This document shows, one piece after another, positions 1 to 8,944 of a DNA stretch of 39,882 nt (its first letter is position 1; each line of letters opens with the position of its first letter). The notes under the pieces were generated by a model. That model was not told where the DNA came from, made no database searches, and saw only the letters and a list, made by a program, of their open reading frames with translations. The stretch is taken from positions 1 through 39,882 of the forward strand of contig CAIPKV010000086.1 in the NCBI GenBank assembly GCA_903865745.1, in the 5' to 3' direction. The DNA comes from an uncultured Verrucomicrobia subdivision 3 bacterium. Lineage in GTDB: Bacteria > Verrucomicrobiota > Verrucomicrobiia > Limisphaerales > UBA11358. Made by a program: the position numbers and the translations under genes.

Positions 1-178
1 ATCCGCAGACCCGGTTTTTTACCTGCACCCGTTGGATTCGCCGTTTTTTGTTGGTTGGACATAGATGAAAGCCTTTGTTTATGCGGCTTCAGTGTAAGTC
101 AATAACATCAGCTTGTGAAGCTTATTTGGGAAATATGGGTTAAACACTTGGAAGAGGACGATTGCTAGCATCCTCAGC
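1..178. other. Non-coding start of window upstream of the first gene
   Basis: No convincing gene lies here. The stretch is more AT-rich than the coding DNA and is the probable promoter and leader region of the secreted protein that starts at 179. A purine-rich GAAGAGGA occurs near 151-158, about 20 bases before the GTG start, which is too far for a standard ribosome binding site. No clear -35/-10 pair could be fixed. Confidence 0.4.
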
Positions 179-1900
179 GTGTATACCACCCGATTGGGTC
201 AAATTTGCAATCTATTGCTGCGGGTTCTTCCATGTGCAGTTGCCCTGCTGTTAGGAATATTGGTCGGGTCACCCGCACGAGCGACCGAACTCGCCGGGTG
301 GGATGTGCTTGGCCAGTATTATTGCGGCGACTCCCCGCTCGCGCCCTCGAACAGTGCGCCCCACCTGACGATTGGCGGGCTCACTCGGGGCAGTGGTGTA
401 TCGGTGACTTCCAGTGCCTCCGCCAATGCGTGGGGCGGGGTCGGGCTGACGAGTACCAGCGAGGCCGCTGCCATCACGGCGAATAAATTTGTAACATTCA
501 GTCTCACGGCCAATACCGGGAGCACGATTTCTTGCACAACCATTCCGGCCTATAACATTCGGCGGAGCGCTTCCGGTGCCACCACCGGCATCTGGGGCTA
601 TCAGGTCGGCACCGGGGCATTCACCGATATTGGCTCGGCCATTACGTGGGGAACCAGAACTGATTCAACTGGTAACTCACAAACGGCAATCAATCTGGCT
701 GGCATCTCTGCGCTCCAAAATGTGGTGGCGGGCAGGACCATTACCTTTAGGCTGGTGTTGTGGGGCGCGAGCGGCGGAACCGGCACATGGTATTTTAACG
801 ACCTGGCAGTCGTCGGCGATGATTTGCAGGTGCAGGGTACGGTTACGACTACGATCACCACGCCCACCATCACGACGGTGCCGACGGCGAACGCGATTAC
901 TTATGGCCAGACCTTGGCGTCGGCTTCTTTGACCGGTGGTGCGGCTTCGGCTCCGGGCAGCTTTGCGTTTACTAGTCCGACACTAAATCCGCCGGTTGGC
1001 ACAACCAGCCAGTCCGTGACGTTCACACCCACTGACCTCACCAGTTATAATCCGGTGGTCTTCAATATCAACGTCACGGTGAATCAGGCTACGCCCGGCT
1101 TGACGTTGGTTTCTTCGGCGACTAACTACGGCTATGGCGCTCCGCTGATTTTTACGGCGACCCTGCCGATGGCTGCGACTGGCTCGGTGATTTTCGCCAC
1201 CACGAACGGAGCTTTTAGCACCAATGCTATCAGCGGCGGAACGGCAATCAGTTCAGCCATCAGCACGTTACCGCGCAGCCCTACGAATATCATCCAAGCC
1301 AGCTATTCTGGCGATGGCAATTACTTACCCGTCACCAACACCTTAATCCAAAGCGTCACTAATCATCCGCCCGTCGCGAACGCCAATATTTATTATCGGA
1401 ATGGCATGAATAATTGGAAGATTGCCACCAGCGATTTGCTGACCAACACCAGCGATGGGGATGGCGACGCCTTGACTTTGATTAGTTTGGGCATCAGCAC
1501 CAATGGCATCACCCTGAACACCACCAGCACGCCCGGCTATGTGCAATACGCCAGTATGAATCATGCGAATGATCAGTTCAGCTATACGGTGGCGGATGGT
1601 TATGGCGGGACGAACACGGCTCCCATCATGCTAGCCTACAGCTCAAATGGTTCGCTGACGGGCACCAGTTCCATCTCTAAAATGGTGTGCGGGAATCCGA
1701 CGACGCTCACGGCCTGCGGCATTGTAAATTTCAACTACATAACCCAACGTTCGACGAACGTGGCCAACCCCGCTGCTTGGGTGAACATCCAGACCAACCT
1801 GGCTACCAATGGCGTGATCGCGATTTCAGATTGTTTTAGTGACCTCAACGGCGTGGCCCCGGCCCAAGTCTATTACCGGATCATGTGGAGTAATAACTAA
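179..1900 (+). CDS. Secreted multidomain protein with Ig-like modules
   Basis: The 573-residue protein begins at a GTG with an export signal: a short polar stretch, a hydrophobic core at about residues 16-30 and an AxA site near residue 35. Residues 40-215 form a Gly/Ser/Thr-rich beta domain resembling the N-terminal domain of many verrucomicrobial surface proteins. Next come an MBG-like unit (residues 225-305, containing ITYGQTLASASLTG), an Ig-like unit (310-395) and a cadherin/Big-like unit starting at HPPVANA. The tail ends in W-x-N-I...D...VYYRI, like two other secreted proteins in the window. Function is unknown; a structural or adhesive surface role is inferred. The start is uncertain because no good ribosome site precedes the GTG, and an in-frame TTG lies five codons downstream. 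Confidence 0.75.
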   Translation: MYTTRLGQICNLLLRVLPCAVALLLGILVGSPARATELAGWDVLGQYYCGDSPLAPSNSAPHLTIGGLTRGSGVSVTSSASANAWGGVGLTSTSEAAAITANKFVTFSLTANTGSTISCTTIPAYNIRRSASGATTGIWGYQVGTGAFTDIGSAITWGTRTDSTGNSQTAINLAGISALQNVVAGRTITFRLVLWGASGGTGTWYFNDLAVVGDDLQVQGTVTTTITTPTITTVPTANAITYGQTLASASLTGGAASAPGSFAFTSPTLNPPVGTTSQSVTFTPTDLTSYNPVVFNINVTVNQATPGLTLVSSATNYGYGAPLIFTATLPMAATGSVIFATTNGAFSTNAISGGTAISSAISTLPRSPTNIIQASYSGDGNYLPVTNTLIQSVTNHPPVANANIYYRNGMNNWKIATSDLLTNTSDGDGDALTLISLGISTNGITLNTTSTPGYVQYASMNHANDQFSYTVADGYGGTNTAPIMLAYSSNGSLTGTSSISKMVCGNPTTLTACGIVNFNYITQRSTNVANPAAWVNIQTNLATNGVIAISDCFSDLNGVAPAQVYYRIMWSNN

Positions 1901-1945
1901 GCGACTCTAAACCATCGGCTTGAAATCGAAGCTGGCGGGAAATAT

Positions 1946-2524
1946 TTAATCGCCCGCTGAATCGACCAGCCGGATATCCGCTGGCGAAAGGGCGCGCCAC
2001 TGGCCGGCGGGTAAATCGCCCAGCCAGAATTTGCCAATACGCACGCGCAGCAGTCGCAAGGTCGGATGACCAATCGCCGCCGTCATCCGCCGTACCTGCC
2101 GGTTCTTGCCTTCGACCAGCTCCAATCCAATCCAACAATCGGGCACGCTTTTGCGAAAACGGATGGGTGGCACACGCGGCGGAATCTGCGGCTGTGGTTC
2201 CAGCAGCCACGCACGGCAGGGCAAAGTCTGGTGGCCTTGAATCACCAAACCTTTGATCAATTTCTCTATACTTTCCGGCGTGGGAATTTTCTCCACTTGT
2301 GCCCAATACTCGCGTTCGTGCGCATGACGCGGATGCAGCAGTCTTTCATTCCAGCGCGGCTCGTCGCTCAAGAGCAGCAGGCCTTCGGAATCCGCATCCA
2401 GCCGGCCGATGGCATAGACATTTTTGGGAAAACCAAACTCCGCCAGCGCGCGGTTGGGTGAGCCGTCGCCGGTGAATTGCGAGAGGACGCCGTAAGGTTT
2501 ATGGAAGGCGATAAGCACCAACAT
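1946..2524 (-). CDS. rluE: 23S rRNA pseudouridine synthase, RluE type
   Basis: The 192-residue product belongs to the RsuA/RluB/E/F pseudouridine synthase family and lacks the N-terminal S4 domain, as RluE does. The catalytic motif GRLDADSEGLLLLSD places the catalytic Asp at residue 43. HKPYGVLSQFT at the N-terminus and EGKNRQVRRMTAAIGHPTLR near residues 138-157 match RluE of E. coli closely. RluE converts a uridine in 23S rRNA (U2457 in E. coli) to pseudouridine; that target is transferred by family. Length is normal. The gene diverges from the HAD-Nudix gene across about 100 bp that carry a short GTTTCAAGTTTCAAG repeat. Confidence 0.88.
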   Translation of the reverse strand: MLVLIAFHKPYGVLSQFTGDGSPNRALAEFGFPKNVYAIGRLDADSEGLLLLSDEPRWNERLLHPRHAHEREYWAQVEKIPTPESIEKLIKGLVIQGHQTLPCRAWLLEPQPQIPPRVPPIRFRKSVPDCWIGLELVEGKNRQVRRMTAAIGHPTLRLLRVRIGKFWLGDLPAGQWRALSPADIRLVDSAGD

Positions 2525-2626
2525 AGTTTCACGGCTCAGGTTTCAAGTTTCAAGTTTTGAAAGCGGAACCGATTTGTTACAAAAACTTTTCGTGTAATTC
2601 TTAGGTTTCGTGGTTAAATCATTAGC
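2525..2626. promoter_or_regulatory. Divergent promoter region with short GTTTCAAG repeats
   Basis: This 102-bp gap separates two divergent genes and must hold promoters for both. Positions 2539-2560 carry GGTTTCAAGTTTCAAGTTTTG, a short direct repeat like the AGTTTTGAG repeats in and before mutY. An AT-rich run TTGTTACAAAAACTTTTCG at about 2573-2591 could hold a -35 element for the plus-strand gene, but no -10 is clear. Confidence 0.4.
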
Positions 2627-3706
2627 GTGATCCGCAACATCATCTTTGATTGGTCGGGGACTCTCGTGGATGACCTGCCCGCTGTGTTGAAGGCGTCCAA
2701 CTACGTGCTCACGCAGTCGGGCAAAACGGCGATGTCGCTGGAACAATTCCGTGCGGAGTTCGAACTGCCTTTCACTAACTTCTATACGCGCCACACGCCC
2801 GGGGTGGCCATGCCCCAATTGGAGGAGTGGTTTCACGGCGAATTCAAGCGCGTGCAGGATTCGGTAATCGAGCTGCCGCACGCGCGGGCGTTTCTGGAAT
2901 TTTGCCGCGAACATAAAATCCGCACCTTCTTGTGTAGCACCGTGCATAACGACCATTTTGTCACGCAATGCCGCGTAACTGGTTTGGATGCTTTTATTGA
3001 CCGGCCATACACAGATGTCTGGGATAAGCGCGAAAAAATCCACGAGATACTTCTGGAAAATGATCTGAAACCCGATGAAACGTTGTTCATCGGCGACATG
3101 GAACATGACATCGAGACGGCGCACCATGGCGGCGTGCATTCCTGCGCGGTCCTAACGGGCTACAACTCGCTGGAACAATTGCGCGCGGCCAAGCCGGATT
3201 TGATTGTGGAACATCTGGGTGAATTGAAGCGCGTGTTCCAGAAAAATAACTTCCGGCTCAAGCCCTTGGAAAGCGAAGAGCATGCCGAGCCGCCGCTGGC
3301 GACCGTCGGCGGGCTAATATTTAATTCCAAAAATGAAGTGCTGATGATCCGCACACACAAGTGGTCCGGCAAATGGGGCATTCCTGGCGGCAAAATCAAG
3401 CGCGGTGAACCATCGCTCGCTGCGTTGCGCCGTGAGTTGAAGGAGGAAACCGGGCTGAACGTCACGGATATCAAATTTATTCTCGTGCAGGATTGCATCA
3501 GCTCGAAGGAATTTTACCGGGACGCACATTTCGTGCTGTTGAATTATACCTGCAAGTGTGTCGCCAAAAATCCGCGCGTGGTATTGAACGCGGAGGCGCA
3601 GGAATTCCAGTGGCTCCCCCTGGTGGCTGCCCGGAAGATTAAGTTAAACAAGCCGACCAAGATATTGTTGGATGCGGTTCTGAAATCCAAGCGGCGCAAA
3701 GCGTAA
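2627..3706 (+). CDS. HAD-family hydrolase fused to a Nudix hydrolase
   Basis: The 359-residue protein has two catalytic domains. Residues 1-205 are a HAD-superfamily phosphatase-like domain: motif I is FDWSGTLVDD with nucleophile Asp8, motif II lies near FLCSTVH (101-107), and motif IV is IGDMEHD (155-161). The residue two after the nucleophile is Ser rather than the usual Asp of phosphatases, so the substrate or chemistry may differ. Residues 222-355 are a Nudix domain with a complete Nudix box at 255-277 (G-x5-E-x7-REL-x-EE-x-GL), expected to cleave a nucleoside diphosphate-X bond. The start is GTG at 2627. folB begins 8 bases after the stop, so the two are probably co-transcribed. A role in pterin-triphosphate or nucleotide processing before folB is possible but only inferred. 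Confidence 0.85.
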   Translation: MIRNIIFDWSGTLVDDLPAVLKASNYVLTQSGKTAMSLEQFRAEFELPFTNFYTRHTPGVAMPQLEEWFHGEFKRVQDSVIELPHARAFLEFCREHKIRTFLCSTVHNDHFVTQCRVTGLDAFIDRPYTDVWDKREKIHEILLENDLKPDETLFIGDMEHDIETAHHGGVHSCAVLTGYNSLEQLRAAKPDLIVEHLGELKRVFQKNNFRLKPLESEEHAEPPLATVGGLIFNSKNEVLMIRTHKWSGKWGIPGGKIKRGEPSLAALRRELKEETGLNVTDIKFILVQDCISSKEFYRDAHFVLLNYTCKCVAKNPRVVLNAEAQEFQWLPLVAARKIKLNKPTKILLDAVLKSKRRKA

Positions 3707-3713
3707 ACCGACT

Positions 3714-4064
3714 ATGGCACAAATCTCCATCGTCGATCTCGAAGTGTTTTACCGCGTTGGCGTGCCGGACGTGGAGCGCGCCCAGCCGCAGCGATTACTG
3801 CTGACGGTTGAAATGGAAGCGGACTTCTCCGAGGCGGCGAAGAGCGACAGCATCGCAGACACCATAGATTATTTTGCAGTTACGCGCTGGCTCTTAAAAT
3901 TTGGCGAAGGCCGGGAGTGGAAGCTGATTGAAAAGCTGGCAGCTGATATCGCCTATAATGTTTTGGCGGATTTCAATCCCCAAGCCATCAAGGTGGAGGT
4001 GAAGAAATTCATCATTCCACAGACGCGGTATGTCTCCGTCACTTTTACAAAGGTGCGGAGCTGA
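3714..4064 (+). CDS. folB: Dihydroneopterin aldolase family protein
   Basis: The 116-residue protein matches the FolB family in length and pattern: the N-terminal strand IVDLEVFYRVGVPDVERAQPQ, a middle DTIDYFAVTRWL, LIEKLAADIA and a final VKKFIIPQTRYVSVTF. FolB cleaves 7,8-dihydroneopterin to 6-hydroxymethyl-dihydropterin and glycolaldehyde in folate synthesis; some relatives are epimerases or act on related pterins. It follows the HAD-Nudix gene at once. Its last 20 bases overlap the end of the convergent ComEC-like gene. pabB and pabC, which make the p-aminobenzoate half of folate, are also in the window but far away. Confidence 0.85.
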   Translation: MAQISIVDLEVFYRVGVPDVERAQPQRLLLTVEMEADFSEAAKSDSIADTIDYFAVTRWLLKFGEGREWKLIEKLAADIAYNVLADFNPQAIKVEVKKFIIPQTRYVSVTFTKVRS

Positions 4065-6477
4065 ATTGCTGGCCGTCCATAGTCGTCACTTTCCAGCCAG
4101 AACTATCGGCAGCAATTTTCACCGCACCTGCAGTGCGCGTGTATAGCACGGGAATTTCTTTCTGACCCAGTCTTTCACGCGGGGCGCGGCTGGCACGGCG
4201 GGTGGCGGGAAAATCCGAATCGGCGACGATGATGAGGCGTGGCTGAATCGCGTCAATGAGCGCATCGCAAAGCGGCTCGCCTTCCGTTGGCAACCCAGCC
4301 ACCACGATGTCGGCGCGCAAACTATTTGTACCCGTAAGCAACTCGCTTTGCCCGGCGCGGCTTAAATCAGAAAGCAGCAATATCTTCGTCCTACGAAAAT
4401 CTCCCAGCAACACCAGCGGTTGGTCATCGGCTTTAGAGGCATTGAATTTTTCGTTGGGAAACAATACCCGCCAGCAACCAGCCGTGTCGCCGCATTTCAG
4501 GATGTGGTGGCGGGAGGGCGAGCTTTCAAATGCGGCGACCGCCGTGTGGTAACTTGCCGAGCGGAATTTCACATCGCTCGTCCACAGTTCGCCGACGGGA
4601 AAAAGTTCATCGAGAAGCGGTGCGCCGCCGGTGCTTTTAAGGTCGCCTTCAGTTAGGACTAGGCGCGGAAGAGTATTTACGCCCTGCGCGCGGAGAAAAT
4701 CTTTGAGCGTGAAATTGACGGCGTTCTCGTTGCCGCAATTGATTAGCCAGTCATTGGCGTGGCCAGCAGCGTCAACGTAAACGGCATGGCTGCCGTTGAG
4801 TGGAAGTACGGTCAAATCGGTTTCATCGCGCGCAGTCTGCCATTTCCAGAAATAAATGCCGCCGATGAAAAATAATACCATCGTTCCAAGAAAAAGCCTT
4901 CTACGAGTCGAAAACCAGCCGCTGAAAATGGCGATGATGACACTGTAATAAATTCCAATTGTGGCAAGCGACGGTTCGGAAACGTAGAAATAGGCGCCCG
5001 GAAGTTTGGCAGCTTCCACGCTGACCCAGGTCATTGCGACCATGAAAAACCATGCGGCTTGGTTGAACAGTTCTGTAAACCACGGCAGCCAGTGGCCGCA
5101 GACGAGTGCGCCTAGATTGGCCATGAGCGCGAAGGTGCCGAGTGGCACGGCGAGGAGATTGGCAAACGTCGAGACGGGGCTGAATAAGTGAAAATATTTG
5201 GCCGCAAGCGGAAGTGAACCAATCCATGCGGCGAAGGAAAGGCCGAAATAGCGCGCAAATTGGCGGGCGAGCCAGCGTCCGGATTTTTTCCAGCGGGGAA
5301 CAAGATCCTCAGGAATCAGCGCGTTTGGTTTTAGCAGTCGGTCGAAAATATTACTCAACTGGGGCAGCATGAGTGCGATCACGAGCATGACGAAAAAGGA
5401 AAGCTGGAAGCTGGCTTCAAATAATTGAAGTGGGTTCCACAGTAGAATCACGAATGCGGCGGCAGCGAGGGAGTTGAGTAAATTGCTGGGTCGTTTGAGC
5501 GCCCAGCCTCCGAGGACGATGGTCATCATCACGGACGCGCGTATGGCGGACGGCTCCCAACCGGTCGCCGCGGTGTAAAACCAGATCATCGGCACCGCCA
5601 GCGCGCCGCACCAAGCGCGCGACATGCGCAACACGCGGAGCAACGCCACGATTATGCCCGAGAGCAAGGCTATCCTTAACCCGTCGATGGCGAACATATG
5701 CATCGTGCCTGCGCGCAGAAATGGTTCGCCAATATCGCCGGTGAACGCTGTACGCCAGCCAAGCGTCATTGCCCAGAGTAGGCGTAGCGGTTCGTCCTCG
5801 TTGGGCAAGCCAAGTGCGAGCGTGTCTTTCGACCAATTAAGAAAACGATCGGTGAGCGGCGGTTTCGTTTGGTTGGGTGCCAGCAGTTGCCAGTCGTTGG
5901 CGGACTCGGTCTTGAGTTGGTAGTAAATGCCGCGCATGGCGAGATAGCTTTGAAAATCAAACAACCCGTCGGCGAGTGGCGGCGGTGGACGCGCGATGAC
6001 GCCGGCAATTTCTACGCGCTGGCCGGCGAAATAATTCGTGCCGGGCCGGCCCGGCGTGGTGACGAGGATTTCACCGGTGACGGGAATAAAACTTTCTGCT
6101 TGCCGGATTTCAGTTACGCGGACGCGGGCGACGTTGCGCCAGGTTTCTACTTCGTCGCGAACGATGATTTTCAGGCGCGGCGTTTCGGCTAGTTCCCCAC
6201 GCACGGTGACGAGCGAAGGTTCATTGCCAAGCAATGTCCGCAAATCATTGGGCGAGACGATGGCGGTGTGGCAGATAAGATTGGTCCAGCCAGCTAGAAC
6301 GAGCAGCGGCCAGAAGAAAAAAGGACGAAGTTTTGTTGCCACCAACATTGTGATTAGGCTGGCGATTAAAAACAAGGTCGTCAGGCTAAGCAACACGACG
6401 GGCGGCAGCTGGAAAAATTGCCCCAGCAGCAGTCCGGCCGCGTAGACCGTGACCGCGCTGGCGAGCGGGCGGCTCAT
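4045..6477 (-). CDS. ComEC/Rec2-family membrane protein with degenerate motifs
   Basis: The 810-residue protein has the ComEC layout: N-terminal membrane segments and a DUF4131-like domain (about 1-190), a polytopic competence domain (about 215-500), further membrane segments (about 495-545) and a C-terminal metallo-beta-lactamase-like domain (about 555-800). ComEC carries one DNA strand through the inner membrane during transformation. Two hallmark sites look altered. The usual '(L)AISGLH' motif reads MFAIDGLRI near residue 265. The usual SHxDxDH metal site reads VLTEGDLKSTGG near residue 615. Residual pieces such as AVYVDAAG remain. DNA-uptake function is therefore doubtful. The ATG at 6477 directly follows the TAG of the VanZ-like gene, so the two are likely translationally coupled. 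Confidence 0.85.
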   Translation of the reverse strand: MSRPLASAVTVYAAGLLLGQFFQLPPVVLLSLTTLFLIASLITMLVATKLRPFFFWPLLVLAGWTNLICHTAIVSPNDLRTLLGNEPSLVTVRGELAETPRLKIIVRDEVETWRNVARVRVTEIRQAESFIPVTGEILVTTPGRPGTNYFAGQRVEIAGVIARPPPPLADGLFDFQSYLAMRGIYYQLKTESANDWQLLAPNQTKPPLTDRFLNWSKDTLALGLPNEDEPLRLLWAMTLGWRTAFTGDIGEPFLRAGTMHMFAIDGLRIALLSGIIVALLRVLRMSRAWCGALAVPMIWFYTAATGWEPSAIRASVMMTIVLGGWALKRPSNLLNSLAAAAFVILLWNPLQLFEASFQLSFFVMLVIALMLPQLSNIFDRLLKPNALIPEDLVPRWKKSGRWLARQFARYFGLSFAAWIGSLPLAAKYFHLFSPVSTFANLLAVPLGTFALMANLGALVCGHWLPWFTELFNQAAWFFMVAMTWVSVEAAKLPGAYFYVSEPSLATIGIYYSVIIAIFSGWFSTRRRLFLGTMVLFFIGGIYFWKWQTARDETDLTVLPLNGSHAVYVDAAGHANDWLINCGNENAVNFTLKDFLRAQGVNTLPRLVLTEGDLKSTGGAPLLDELFPVGELWTSDVKFRSASYHTAVAAFESSPSRHHILKCGDTAGCWRVLFPNEKFNASKADDQPLVLLGDFRRTKILLLSDLSRAGQSELLTGTNSLRADIVVAGLPTEGEPLCDALIDAIQPRLIIVADSDFPATRRASRAPRERLGQKEIPVLYTRTAGAVKIAADSSGWKVTTMDGQQFSSAPL

Positions 6478-7002
6478 CTACCAGTTCTTTAGAATCTTCC
6501 CAAAGGACCAGAGCAGCAGCAGGCCAATCGCGCCGCCGGTAGTGTCAATCAACACATCGGTAATCATTGGCGTGCGTGAGGGAACAAAAATCTGGTGAAA
6601 CTCGTCACTGGCGGCGTAGGCGAAAACGATGGTCAAAGCCCCCCCGGTTTCATCCCAGCGCCACGGGCGGGTGCCGTGGTCGGTTTTTTGGGGCTGCCGG
6701 ATAGCGCGCCAGAGGAGTAGGGCGAGCAGGGCATATTCGGTGAGATGAGCCGTTTTACGGAACAGATGATGCAAAAAATCCATTTGCGCATCCGACAGGT
6801 ATGGGAATAGCCAGTGCAGCACCGGGAAAAATAGAGCGGAGCTATGCTGGTAAGATTTGGTGTCGGCGGACGCGGAGAAAATCAGACACATCCACACCAG
6901 TGGTGGCAGCCAGTATTTGAGCAGGATTCGTAACTTTGGCACGCCTGATGAAAGCTGGATTTTGACGGCGGAGCAATCCGAAATTAAATTGAAACCATTC
7001 AT
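6478..7002 (-). CDS. VanZ-like membrane protein
   Basis: With the ATG at 7002 the protein has 174 residues and four predicted membrane segments: around LKYWLPPLVWMCLIF, LTEYALLALLLW, ALTIVFAYAASDEF and the C-terminal GAIGLLLLWSF. The family hallmark DEFHQIFVPSR...DVLIDTTGG is present. VanZ-like proteins are small membrane proteins named after the teicoplanin-resistance accessory protein; most have unknown roles. A frame open further upstream to 7206 would overlap pdxJ by 140 bases. The ATG at 7002 avoids this and is preceded by AAAGGCGGG, a possible ribosome site. The gene diverges from pdxJ and leads directly into the ComEC-like gene. Confidence 0.8.
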   Translation of the reverse strand: MNGFNLISDCSAVKIQLSSGVPKLRILLKYWLPPLVWMCLIFSASADTKSYQHSSALFFPVLHWLFPYLSDAQMDFLHHLFRKTAHLTEYALLALLLWRAIRQPQKTDHGTRPWRWDETGGALTIVFAYAASDEFHQIFVPSRTPMITDVLIDTTGGAIGLLLLWSFGKILKNW

Positions 7003-7065
7003 CGCCCGCCTTTGCCATTGCCAAGCCGCGCCGGATTTGGCACAGAAAAGCGCCCGTAGAATTTT

Positions 7066-7806
7066 ATGCTTAAGCTTGGAGTCAACATTGACCACGTCGC
7101 CACGGTGCGCGAGGCGCGTTATCGCGGTCGCGGATTTGGCGAACCGGATCCCGTCGCGGCCGCGCGAATTGCCGAGGCGGCTGGCGCGCATGGCATCACC
7201 GCGCACTTACGCGAAGATCGCCGGCACATTCAGGATCGCGATGTCTGGCAATTGCGCGAAGTGGTCAAGACGCGCTTGAATCTGGAAATGGCCAATGCAC
7301 CAGAGATTGTAGAAATCGCCGAGAAGCTGAAACCCGAGATCGTCTGCATCGTGCCGGAGCGCCGGCTCGAAGTGACGACCGAAGGCGGCCTCGACGTGAT
7401 TGCGGCGGAGAAGGCGTTGACGGAAACTCGCCAGAGGATGAGTGACGCTGGTATCGAAGTGAGCCTGTTCATTGCGCCGGATGAAAAACAAATTCAGGCA
7501 AGCGCGCGCACCGGAGCGCAATTCATCGAGTTGCACACCGGAACTTTCGCGGAACATTTTGACGACGAAGCCAAACGCGCCGTCGAGTTAAAGCGTCTGG
7601 TGACAGGCGCGCAATTGGCGCATTCGCTTGGCCTCAAGGTGAATGCCGGTCACGGCTTGAATTACGCGAATCTAGCGACCCTTTTCCAAGTGCCGCATCT
7701 GGTGGAATTAAACATCGGCCACAGCCTCGTTAGCCGCGCGGTGTTTGTCGGGATGGAAACCGCCGTCAAAGAGATGCTGGCGCTGATGAAGAACTATCGC
7801 GGCTGA
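7066..7806 (+). CDS. pdxJ: Pyridoxine 5'-phosphate synthase
   Basis: The 246-residue protein is PdxJ over its full length. It joins 1-deoxy-D-xylulose 5-phosphate and 3-amino-2-oxopropyl phosphate to make pyridoxine 5'-phosphate in the DXP-dependent vitamin B6 pathway. It has the family N-terminus LGVNIDHVATVREAR, the loop GITAHLREDRRHIQDRD, the phosphate-binding strand IVCIVPERR, and the C-terminal NAGHGLNYANL and ELNIGHSLVSRAVF. Length is normal for a cytoplasmic TIM-barrel enzyme of this family. It stands between the divergent VanZ-like gene and the convergent cysteine desulfurase, whose stop lies 2 bases away. PLP is the cofactor of that desulfurase and of pabC, but no regulatory link is visible. 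Confidence 0.95.
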   Translation: MLKLGVNIDHVATVREARYRGRGFGEPDPVAAARIAEAAGAHGITAHLREDRRHIQDRDVWQLREVVKTRLNLEMANAPEIVEIAEKLKPEIVCIVPERRLEVTTEGGLDVIAAEKALTETRQRMSDAGIEVSLFIAPDEKQIQASARTGAQFIELHTGTFAEHFDDEAKRAVELKRLVTGAQLAHSLGLKVNAGHGLNYANLATLFQVPHLVELNIGHSLVSRAVFVGMETAVKEMLALMKNYRG

Positions 7807-7807
7807 C

Positions 7808-8944
7808 TCATGCCTTCGCCTGCATCTCGCCATGGACTTTTACCACAGCCTTGAGCAACGCGTCCCAGTCGTTTTCCGTCGTTTCCCAACCCGCGCTCAT
7901 CCGCACCGCGCGCACAGCGTTGGCGGATTTATAGCCCATCGCCGACAGCACATGCGACGGCTCTTCCTTACCCGTCGTACAGGCTGAACCCGTCGAGACC
8001 GCGAAGCCCGCCTTGTCCAGCCGGATGACCCATTGAAGTTTGCGGTCGCCTTCGGGCATGAGCGCCGAAACAGTATTCCACAGGCGCGGCACATTCGCCC
8101 CGATGATGCTCGCGCCGGGCAAGGCACGCAGGAATTGCGCTTCAAAATTATCGCGCCACAGTTTGCGCAGCAGATGTTCACTGCGGGCAATCTGCCGCTC
8201 GCGCACGTCCAGCGCCGCCAACATCGCGGCGATGATCGCCACGTTTTCCGTGCCCGCGCGCCGACCGCCCTCCTGTTTGCCACCGTGGAGCAGCGGAGTG
8301 ATGGCTTTGCGATGCGGGATTTTCAAGAAGCCCACGCCGCGCGGTCCGCCGAATTTATGCGCCGCGCCGCTGACATAATCGCAATCGCCCAAGCCATGCA
8401 GCGGATGCTTGCCAATGAACTGCACCGCATCAGTAAAGAATGGCACTTCGTAAGCTTTGCAAATCGCGTGGATCTCGCGCCACGGCTGAATAACTCCAGT
8501 TTCGTTATTGGCAGCCATTACGCTGACGAGGCCGGGCCGGGTATCCGCAAGTTCCGCCGTAATCCAATCCACATCCACCACGCCGTCGCGCGTGACGGGA
8601 ATCAGTTTTGCGCGCCTGCCAAAATAATGTTTCGCCGAGTCGTGCACGCACGGATGCTCGATCGCCGAAATCCACACCTCGGCCTTGTCATCCAGCGTCC
8701 GGGCGAAATGGTGCGTGACCATGTTGTTCGCCTCCGTCGCGCCGCTCGTCCAGATGATGTCCAGCGGATGACAGCCGAGATACGCCGCCAGCTTCTCGCG
8801 CGCGTCGGCGAGTGCGATGCTGGCGCGCGTGCCGGCCTGATGCATGGACGACGGATTGCCGCCGGTCTGCTCGGTGATGTTCAGCCAAGCTTCGCGCGCC
8901 TCGCGCATGACGGGCGCGGTGGCGTTGTAATCGAAGTAAATCAT
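7808..8944 (-). CDS. Cysteine desulfurase, NifS/IscS family
   Basis: The 378-residue PLP enzyme carries the family markers: the N-terminal YFDYNATAPV, the cofactor-contact region TSGATEANNM (66-75), HAHKF-type PLP lysine in SGAAHKFGG (Lys197), GGKQEGGRRAGTENV (221-234) and the active-site cysteine in STGSACTTGKEEPSHVL (Cys322). It would take sulfur from cysteine for iron-sulfur clusters or tRNA thiolation. The short Cys loop fits group I (NifS/IscS). No iscU, nifU or mnmA lies nearby. Its ATG overlaps the end of mutY by 4 bases, so the two are translated from one message; MutY itself carries a [4Fe-4S] cluster. Confidence 0.93.
   Translation of the reverse strand: MIYFDYNATAPVMREAREAWLNITEQTGGNPSSMHQAGTRASIALADAREKLAAYLGCHPLDIIWTSGATEANNMVTHHFARTLDDKAEVWISAIEHPCVHDSAKHYFGRRAKLIPVTRDGVVDVDWITAELADTRPGLVSVMAANNETGVIQPWREIHAICKAYEVPFFTDAVQFIGKHPLHGLGDCDYVSGAAHKFGGPRGVGFLKIPHRKAITPLLHGGKQEGGRRAGTENVAIIAAMLAALDVRERQIARSEHLLRKLWRDNFEAQFLRALPGASIIGANVPRLWNTVSALMPEGDRKLQWVIRLDKAGFAVSTGSACTTGKEEPSHVLSAMGYKSANAVRAVRMSAGWETTENDWDALLKAVVKVHGEMQAKA

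Noticed and set aside
7003-7206. A 68-residue N-terminal extension of the VanZ-like protein
   Set aside because: It would overlap the divergent pdxJ by 140 bases and adds a basic, motif-free segment. A membrane protein start at 7002 fits better.
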